DNA from: Paludibacteraceae bacterium
GTDB lineage: Bacteria; Bacteroidota; Bacteroidia; Bacteroidales; Paludibacteraceae
Assembly: GCA_024401495.1 (NCBI GenBank)
Contig: JAKSKW010000007.1
Span: 6,112-70,111, forward strand
DNA length: 64,000 nucleotides
Reading direction: 5' to 3'
A model generated the notes under the pieces. The model was not told where the DNA came from. It made no database searches and worked only from the letters and a program-made list of their open reading frames with translations. Position 1 is the stretch's first letter. The number at the start of each line of letters is the position of its first letter. The translations under genes and the position numbers were made by a program. Positions 58,835 through 64,000 of this stretch are shown piece by piece.

Positions 58835-60910
58835 ATGAAAAGAATCATTATTGTTTTATTTAGCGTTTTAATTTCATATAGTTATTGTTTTGCGAAGACA
58901 ATTAAATTCAATAAATACGTAATTTTTGAGGGAGATATCGAAAAGTTAGAAGTAGAAGACAACGATCAGAACACTTCAGAAACAAGAAGAGAAATGAAAC
59001 AGGCTTTCAGAGAAATGTTGGAAGTAAGCTCTCAAGGTACATATCAATCAAATGGTGTGACATACACTAAATATAGTGTGCCTGCCGAAGGTTCTGTTGG
59101 CGTGCTTAAAATCATAGATCCACAATCTAAAGATGAAATTATAATCAAAGGGCGTTGGAAAACAAACTCATTATCATTTGTTAATAGAGATAGATATTAC
59201 TATTTGACTTCTGAAATAGTCTCTTTTCCTAACAATGTAGAACTTTCCGGAAAATCGGTACAGGTTACCATTATTGATAAACATGAAGAAAAGGCAGCAG
59301 ACATATTTGTAACTATAGATAATCTAACATTGTCTGCACCCAGAATATGCCTTAAGTCGAGTATGACATACTTAGACAATACTACATTATCTGCTTTAAA
59401 ATACCAATCAGTAAAAATTTACTTTAATATTACAAAAGATAAACTCACTTATTCACATGATCTTTCAACAGAATTCATTTTGAATGGAGTTTCCTTAAAA
59501 ATGCCACAATTTGACTATACAGGAGACATAAAAGTAAATATAGAAGATAACTGGTCAGTGTCACCTGTTGTATATCTAACTGATGAGGCTGCAACGAAAG
59601 GGAAATTAGTGACAGATTTGGGCACTTACACAGGTTCATTCTACAATAAACCACTAAAGGATTATATTACAAACGGCGTTTCATTTTCCAATGTCGGTAT
59701 GAAGGAAGGAACTCTTATATTAAAAAATAATGACAGAAGAGAAGGTACTTTTAAGCATGGTAGCTTAGAACTAAATAAGGGGAAATTGGATATTCATACA
59801 AAGAAAGGTCATTTTGTTGGCAATGTAGACTTTACTGGAGCATTTCCTAAGATTGAAGGAGACTATTATGTGTCTGAAAATGAAAAATACAAAAATGCCA
59901 CATGGACAATTAATTCAGTTGACAATATTAATCACATCAACATCGTCAAAGGAAAAGTACACTATAAAAATGACAAACTTCAAATAGACTGTGACTATGA
60001 TAATTCAGAAATCGTATCTGGTGTATACAAAGGAACTTATAATTCCAATAAATATGACGGTTATTTTGACGGTATTTTCAAAGATGGTTATTTTGTTGAT
60101 GGTAAAATCAATGCCTTTATTACATCGTCAGATAAAATTGAGTTCTACAAAGGAGATATGGACAATAAGCTATTTACCGGTGTATATAAAAAAACAAACT
60201 ATAAGACAGAAAATAAAAACTTTGAATTTGAAGGATCTCTGCAAAATGGAGAATTCTCTGGTACATTCCATTTCTTTTCAAAAACTCCAGAAAAAATAGG
60301 ATTCAGATATGGTCATAACGAGGAAATAATGGACAATTGCATATTGACAGGAGAATGGAATGAACATAAATGCTTAAATGCAGAGATAAATCTAAATGTA
60401 TCAGGTTGTAATTTCAGTGGGTCTTTGAAATATGAAAATAACCAATATAAGATACTTATTATGCAAGATAAAAAGAAAATTACTACTTTCACATTAAACT
60501 CAGATAAATACGATGTATATCCTATTATCCATAGTGTTTATAGTGAAGTTGAGAAAATAGCCCACGAACTTGAATTAGAAAAGTATATCAAATCATCATT
60601 GGGTCGAGAATTTTCACTTATTCAAATCAATATGTTTGGCAATGCTGCAATAGAATATCAACTGAAGTTCATTGATTCAAAAAAGGTTCAATACTCACAG
60701 GAGTATGATTCCCCTAATAAATATGCCAATGCTATTTGGGGTGCAGATAACGGGAAAGCCATTTTGAATTATAAAATCCAAAATGGACATATTGTCGTTT
60801 TCAACAAAGATGAAAAAGAAGTTATGTATCTAGATTTCATATCTGCAAATGCTATAGAATTAAGAACTGCTAAAGGAACCCATTCTTATATTCTACGCGC
60901 AGATAGGTAA
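58835..60910 (+). CDS. Large exported protein with MORN-like repeats
   Basis: 691 residues. A signal peptide (MKRIIIVLFSVLISYSYCFAK) exports it. The N-terminal 300 residues are not recognised. From about 290 to 520 there are irregular repeats of the type [FY]-x-G-x-[FL]-x-x-[GK]-x-[FYL]-x-G: 'YTGSFYNKPL', 'YKGTYNSNKYDGYFDGIFKDGYFVDG', 'YKGDMDNKLFTGVY', 'FEGSLQNGEFSGTFHF'. These match MORN motifs. The base composition is clearly more A+T-rich than the housekeeping genes, suggesting acquisition. A TATCTTTG box lies at 58731. Role unknown. Confidence 0.65.
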   Translation: MKRIIIVLFSVLISYSYCFAKTIKFNKYVIFEGDIEKLEVEDNDQNTSETRREMKQAFREMLEVSSQGTYQSNGVTYTKYSVPAEGSVGVLKIIDPQSKDEIIIKGRWKTNSLSFVNRDRYYYLTSEIVSFPNNVELSGKSVQVTIIDKHEEKAADIFVTIDNLTLSAPRICLKSSMTYLDNTTLSALKYQSVKIYFNITKDKLTYSHDLSTEFILNGVSLKMPQFDYTGDIKVNIEDNWSVSPVVYLTDEAATKGKLVTDLGTYTGSFYNKPLKDYITNGVSFSNVGMKEGTLILKNNDRREGTFKHGSLELNKGKLDIHTKKGHFVGNVDFTGAFPKIEGDYYVSENEKYKNATWTINSVDNINHINIVKGKVHYKNDKLQIDCDYDNSEIVSGVYKGTYNSNKYDGYFDGIFKDGYFVDGKINAFITSSDKIEFYKGDMDNKLFTGVYKKTNYKTENKNFEFEGSLQNGEFSGTFHFFSKTPEKIGFRYGHNEEIMDNCILTGEWNEHKCLNAEINLNVSGCNFSGSLKYENNQYKILIMQDKKKITTFTLNSDKYDVYPIIHSVYSEVEKIAHELELEKYIKSSLGREFSLIQINMFGNAAIEYQLKFIDSKKVQYSQEYDSPNKYANAIWGADNGKAILNYKIQNGHIVVFNKDEKEVMYLDFISANAIELRTAKGTHSYILRADR

Positions 60911-60997
60911 GTTTAATACTTCGCTTGCGTACAGGTAAGGAAAGAGAATCAAAAGAATGTCAATTTCGAACCGACCGAAATATCCGACAATTATGAA

Positions 60998-61723
60998 TTA
61001 ATTATACACCTCAATCAACGTTTTCAATGACTTAACGTCGCCAAACTCAGGAATATGGAGTTTGAAATAGGTGATGATGGTCTCAAGCAAAAATTGGCGG
61101 TCTGACCTGTCTAGACGGTAGAGTCGCATATTGCGGTAGTTGATTCTCAGCAAAATAGGTAGAAAGGCGGTATGCTGATGGTTTAGGTAGAAGGCGTGAA
61201 GCGGCATACTGTATTCGTACTGGCTTGTGGAGAGGTCGAAATAGAAATTGTCACGATGCTTTTCTGTGTTGGGCTGGATTCCAAGCAAACGGCTCAATCC
61301 CACCAACGTAGCGATGTGGAAATTGGCGAAATTACGCTGTATATGCTCAAGCGACGCTACCGTATGCCAGCAATAGTCGAAAATCTCCTGCGTCTCCTCA
61401 CCTTTATGTATGCTTCTGGCGAATATCTCAGCCAAAAACATTGCTATCGTCGATTTTTCGGGATTTATGAATAGATCGAGCAGTGGGTACGACGGTGTTG
61501 CGTCTTTCAACGTAGGAAGCTCCTTGTTGGGGCGGTAATCCCACGTCACATCCACCGCAGAAAGAGGGAATATAAACGACGCCTTATGTCCCGAACGTTT
61601 ACTCCAAGCTCCGTAGACAATAAAATCCACCCTTCCCTCAGCCTCGGTAAGCGTCCGCACCACAAGTTTATCACCTGCAGTACGCACCGCACCAAGAATT
61701 ATCGCACGAGTGGTAATAATCAT
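60998..61723 (-). CDS. recO: DNA repair protein RecO
   Basis: 241 residues. The N-terminal OB-fold opens 'TTRAIILGAVRTAGDKLVVRTLTEAEGRVDFIVYGAWSKRSGHKASFIFPLSAVDVTWDYRP'; the C-terminal helical part has 'FHIATLVGLSRLLGIQPNTE'. The zinc-binding Cys of some RecO proteins are absent, which is normal in the phylum. It loads RecA onto SSB-coated DNA with RecR. Confidence 0.88.
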   Translation of the reverse strand: MIITTRAIILGAVRTAGDKLVVRTLTEAEGRVDFIVYGAWSKRSGHKASFIFPLSAVDVTWDYRPNKELPTLKDATPSYPLLDLFINPEKSTIAMFLAEIFARSIHKGEETQEIFDYCWHTVASLEHIQRNFANFHIATLVGLSRLLGIQPNTEKHRDNFYFDLSTSQYEYSMPLHAFYLNHQHTAFLPILLRINYRNMRLYRLDRSDRQFLLETIITYFKLHIPEFGDVKSLKTLIEVYN

Positions 61724-61746
61724 CGCGTCGCTACTGCAAATGATAA

Positions 61747-62121
61747 TTACTGCAATTTAGACATGAATCTCTGCTTGTCCACCACGAATCTCTCATGGTA
61801 AGCAGTGCCGATCACGTCGCCAGCCTCATCAATGGCAGTGATCTCAAAGCAGATCTTTCTACCATCGATATTGACAATCTTAGCCTCAACAGTTACATCC
61901 TTGCCGATGGCTGTAGCCTTCACATGCTTCACATTGATCTCGATGCCTACAGTGTCGCTATTCTCATCAAGAGACGGTTTTACCATCTCAAGAGCAGTCT
62001 GCTCCATCTTGGCAACAAGGGCTGGTGTGCCGAACACGTTTAGTCCGCCACTTCCCAAATTCACTGCAGAATCCTTATCTGCAACAGTATATTTCTTTGT
62101 TGATATATCGTTGATATTCAT
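61747..62121 (-). CDS. Hotdog-fold thioesterase-like protein
   Basis: 124 residues. 'KDSAVNLGSGGLNVFGTPALVAKMEQTALEMVKPSLDENSDTVGIEINVKHVKATAIGKDVTVEAKIVNIDGRKICFEITAIDEAGDVIGTAYHERFVV' follows the FlK-like hotdog thioesterase pattern: a small residue-rich loop, T-P-x-[ML]-[VI]-x-x-[ML]-E, H-x-x-[AP]-[ST], and a C-terminal H-[EQ]-R. It would hydrolyse an acyl-CoA; the substrate is unknown. It is near acyltransferase and decarboxylase-like genes on the same strand. Confidence 0.8.
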   Translation of the reverse strand: MNINDISTKKYTVADKDSAVNLGSGGLNVFGTPALVAKMEQTALEMVKPSLDENSDTVGIEINVKHVKATAIGKDVTVEAKIVNIDGRKICFEITAIDEAGDVIGTAYHERFVVDKQRFMSKLQ

Positions 62122-62172
62122 AATTCTATTATTAGTAATAAATAATTATTGAACGTAAAATTTTCAAAAATG

Positions 62173-62196
62173 AGAGACGCGGCACGCCACGTCTCT
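62173..62196. repeat. GAGACG-family palindrome, copy 5
   Basis: The 24 nt are identical to copy 3 at 4149-4172. They lie between the acyltransferase and thioesterase genes, and are followed 6 nt later by a hexamer repeat. Confidence 0.85.
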
Positions 62197-62202
62197 ACAT
62201 TA

Positions 62203-62233
62203 TGGTTTTCGTTTTCGTCTTCGTCTTCGTCAA
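62203..62233. repeat. Hexamer repeat GACGAAAACGAA, copy 4
   Basis: On the minus strand GACGAAGACGAAGACGAAAA then CGAAAACC, touching the stop codon of the acyltransferase gene. Confidence 0.8.
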
Positions 62234-63084
62234 TTATCCACTTCCGGAATCATTGGCCATGGATTATGGATGATACCAGCAGCGTCGAGCATCTTCTCAT
62301 AGACCTCCTTACGTAGCTTGTCCACAGCAGCCTTTCTTGGCAACGACTTGTCGGCATACATAGGCTCAAGCACCTTCAACGTCATCAATGGCTCACCCTT
62401 AGCAAACAGTTTTCTCCAGCCTGTGCGCTCACGGTGGACATACACCATCGGAATGATTGGCATATCGTATTTGTAAGCCCAGTTGAAAGCTCCTTTACGG
62501 AATGGCTTGAAAGGCTTGTAGAAATCCCAACGCACACCCTCAGGGAAGATGTGGAACCACTCTTTTCTCTCGTGTAGAGTATCGAATGCCTCGTTGAACT
62601 TCTTGATTCCACCCATATTTTCAGGGATAGGAATACATCTGGCTCCACGAAGATTGAAATAGTCTTTTGTCTTGAAAGTCTCAGACCATGCAGGTACCCA
62701 AAGGCGACGGTAGCCAGTTGCTTTTCTTATACCTGGCACATCCCAGCGATACTGGTGGTTGGCAACTGTGATGGCACCGTTGCTGAAATCCTTACCTTTC
62801 AACACCTCCTTATTCTCGATTTTCAAGTCGTAGATCATCCAGTTAAGGAAATTGCAAAGGTAAGTCTTCATATCACAAAAGAAGACGTTGCGTTTGTAGT
62901 CTGATGTCTCATCAAGATATGGGTAAGTCTCATCAAACTTCAAATCTCTCACCACCTCCACTTTCACCAAGCGGCGAAAAGGATCGTCATCCGGAAAGTT
63001 GAATGCCAAATCAGGCACGTATACACCTTCCTTTACCTTCAACTCTTTATATTTCTCTCCGTTCAAGCAAGAAATCTTCTCCAT
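62230..63084 (-). CDS. PlsC-like 1-acylglycerol-phosphate acyltransferase family protein
   Basis: 284 residues. The HX4D box is 'ITVANHQYRWDVPG' and the 'FPEGVR' box lies in 'WFHIFPEGVRWDFYKPFKPFRKGAFNWAY', with 'MPIIPMVYVH' after it. The N-terminal 100 residues precede the catalytic part and are not the standard PlsC start. No clear membrane helix except near 'MKTYLCNFLNWMIYDL'. Likely acylates a lipid or other alcohol in membranes. Gene begins 12 nt after the stop of the next gene upstream. Confidence 0.8.
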   Translation of the reverse strand: MEKISCLNGEKYKELKVKEGVYVPDLAFNFPDDDPFRRLVKVEVVRDLKFDETYPYLDETSDYKRNVFFCDMKTYLCNFLNWMIYDLKIENKEVLKGKDFSNGAITVANHQYRWDVPGIRKATGYRRLWVPAWSETFKTKDYFNLRGARCIPIPENMGGIKKFNEAFDTLHERKEWFHIFPEGVRWDFYKPFKPFRKGAFNWAYKYDMPIIPMVYVHRERTGWRKLFAKGEPLMTLKVLEPMYADKSLPRKAAVDKLRKEVYEKMLDAAGIIHNPWPMIPEVDN

Positions 63085-63095
63085 TACCGTCTATA

Positions 63096-63722
63096 TTATT
63101 TTTTAGTATAGTCAATATTAAAATTCTCAAAATGAATTCCAACAAGTGGCGAGAACAACGCCACGTCAGGGAATTTGGCAGGACGCACTCCGATTGCCTC
63201 GATCTTTGCGAAACTACCTGTACCGTTTCCATTGTAATCCCATGTCACAACCTTTCCGTCTTCAACAGAGACAAGCGGGAACTTCACCACGTCGGATGTC
63301 ATCGGAATGTTGAATCCCCACGGCTGCACAGCTATTCTGAAAATAGGTTTGCCATCACGAGTGACGATGATTGTCTCTGTTCCGTCTTCGCTCTTCTCTA
63401 CAGTGAAATCAGCAAGCTCCTTCTTGCAGAACACCTGCTGCTCCATTGCCTTTGCCGAAGAACAGTATGCTTTTGTAATTACGTATGATTCATTTCCGTC
63501 GACAGCAAACTTGCCAGGGATGAACAACAACTCCTGGTATGGACCTGCCGATGAATTAGTATAATTTGCATAGATTACTGCACCGAAACCACCCTCAAAA
63601 GACTTCTTCTGGTCTTTTGTTAGAAAACAATCTTTGTTAATAAATTCCTCGTCGAAATAGTAGGCGAAAATATACCCACTACCCTCTTTTACATGCTTGT
63701 CTGCTTCCATAGCCTTCTTCAT
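63096..63722 (-). CDS. Acetoacetate-decarboxylase-like protein
   Basis: 208 residues. 'FGAVIYANYTNSSAGPYQELLFIPGKFAVDGNESYVITKAYCSSAKAMEQQVFCKKELADFTVEK' resembles the ADC fold, with its G-P-Y-x-E block and the 'K-E-L' after a small-residue stretch. The Schiff-base Lys of true acetoacetate decarboxylases cannot be assigned with confidence, so a different reaction is possible. It is cotranscribed with the acyltransferase (12-nt gap). Confidence 0.55.
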   Translation of the reverse strand: MKKAMEADKHVKEGSGYIFAYYFDEEFINKDCFLTKDQKKSFEGGFGAVIYANYTNSSAGPYQELLFIPGKFAVDGNESYVITKAYCSSAKAMEQQVFCKKELADFTVEKSEDGTETIIVTRDGKPIFRIAVQPWGFNIPMTSDVVKFPLVSVEDGKVVTWDYNGNGTGSFAKIEAIGVRPAKFPDVALFSPLVGIHFENFNIDYTKK

Positions 63723-63788
63723 TTGTATTCAAATTTCAAAAATACAATTTTTTCGTTTTTGGTACAAAATATGTTGCCTAATATTACA

Positions 63789-64000
63789 TCATACCATTAC
63801 TTCCAATACTTTCGCTCCCGGATTTTCATTGAAAAACCATTCCCACGTCGACGACGGGATATCTCCGTCTTTTGCTGTCTTATAATCAATCTTGTAGGAT
63901 TTACAGATTCCTTCAGCATTAAAATTATGACTTTCAGCCACATAATTTTTCACTGTCTCCGTCTGCTTCATTGCAAGACGTGTGAAGATGCTGCCGATGC
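63789..64000 (-). CDS. C-terminal part of an unidentified protein
   Basis: The frame is open to the right edge; the visible part reads '...IGSIFTRLAMKQTETVKN' and continues to 'IPSSTWEWFFNENPGAKVLEVMV' before a TGA at 63789-63791. The Met in the middle need not be the start, since the frame continues upstream. Family not recognised from 70 residues. It lies 66 nt upstream of the decarboxylase-like gene and is probably part of the same operon. Confidence 0.5.
   Translation of the reverse strand, partial: IGSIFTRLAMKQTETVKNYVAESHNFNAEGICKSYKIDYKTAKDGDIPSSTWEWFFNENPGAKVLEVMV

Overview
The window reads as a chromosomal segment of a Bacteroidales bacterium (phylum Bacteroidota). Three things point there. 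Promoters follow the phylum consensus TTTG/TTG, then 19-21 nt, then TAnnTTTG. Conserved Bacteroidales gene orders are present: DUF6089-uppS-bamA-skp-skp-skp-murI, purH-mreBCD-mrdA-rodA, and ftsX-DUF3098-uppP-truB-queA. Lineage families are also present: GldH, a CHU_C type B sorting protein, PSP1/RicT, DUF4293 and TraG/TraM-type conjugation proteins. The partial GH26 mannanase-like gene at the left edge suggests a polysaccharide degrader. I cannot name the genus.

Layout. 1-4.3 kb: GH26 fragment (-), initiator tRNA, VanZ-like protein, Cof-type HAD phosphatase, a 660-nt gene-free stretch with a MITE-like inverted repeat and a cluster of TTATTAACA boxes, murI and tRNA-Trp. 4.3-10.1 kb (-): outer-membrane biogenesis block (three Skp/OmpH proteins, BamA, UppS, DUF6089 barrel). 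10.3-15.3 kb (-): a tight operon of diadenylate cyclase CdaA, LolD-type ATPase, ComF and an unusual DnaG fused to 5-formyl-THF cyclo-ligase. 15.5-37.1 kb (+): mostly housekeeping genes (TilS, RecA, HflX, HolB, RicT-like, GldH, TrmB, polyprenyl synthase, an RNA methyltransferase, gamma carbonic anhydrase), a PurF paralog lacking its catalytic Cys, a DUF4143 ATPase preceded by three phased repeats, and a DUF3791-DUF3990-DUF3791 module that looks like an ADP-ribosyltransferase toxin system. 37.1-51.9 kb (-): patatin, HAD, DprA, the rod-shape operon headed by a truncated stand-alone PurH, a second AAA ATPase with a large palindrome at its promoter, then queA, truB, uppP, DUF3098 and ftsX. 52-60.9 kb: an accessory island with a TraM-like protein, an orphan TraG/VirD4 coupling ATPase, a tiny membrane-peptide gene, three unrecognised genes (two are paralogs) and a MORN-like exported protein. 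61-64 kb (-): RecO, a hotdog thioesterase, a PlsC-like acyltransferase, an acetoacetate-decarboxylase-like protein and a gene running off the edge.

Two repeat classes recur between genes: short GAGACG-type palindromes, and low-complexity 'stutter' repeats of 6-9-nt units. One copy of the hexamer type lies inside the TraM-like coding sequence. The best candidates for undescribed biology are the DUF3990 ART-like module, the DnaG-cyclo-ligase fusion, the coupling-protein island with its paralogous pair and 32-residue peptide, and the operator-like repeats in front of both AAA ATPase genes.
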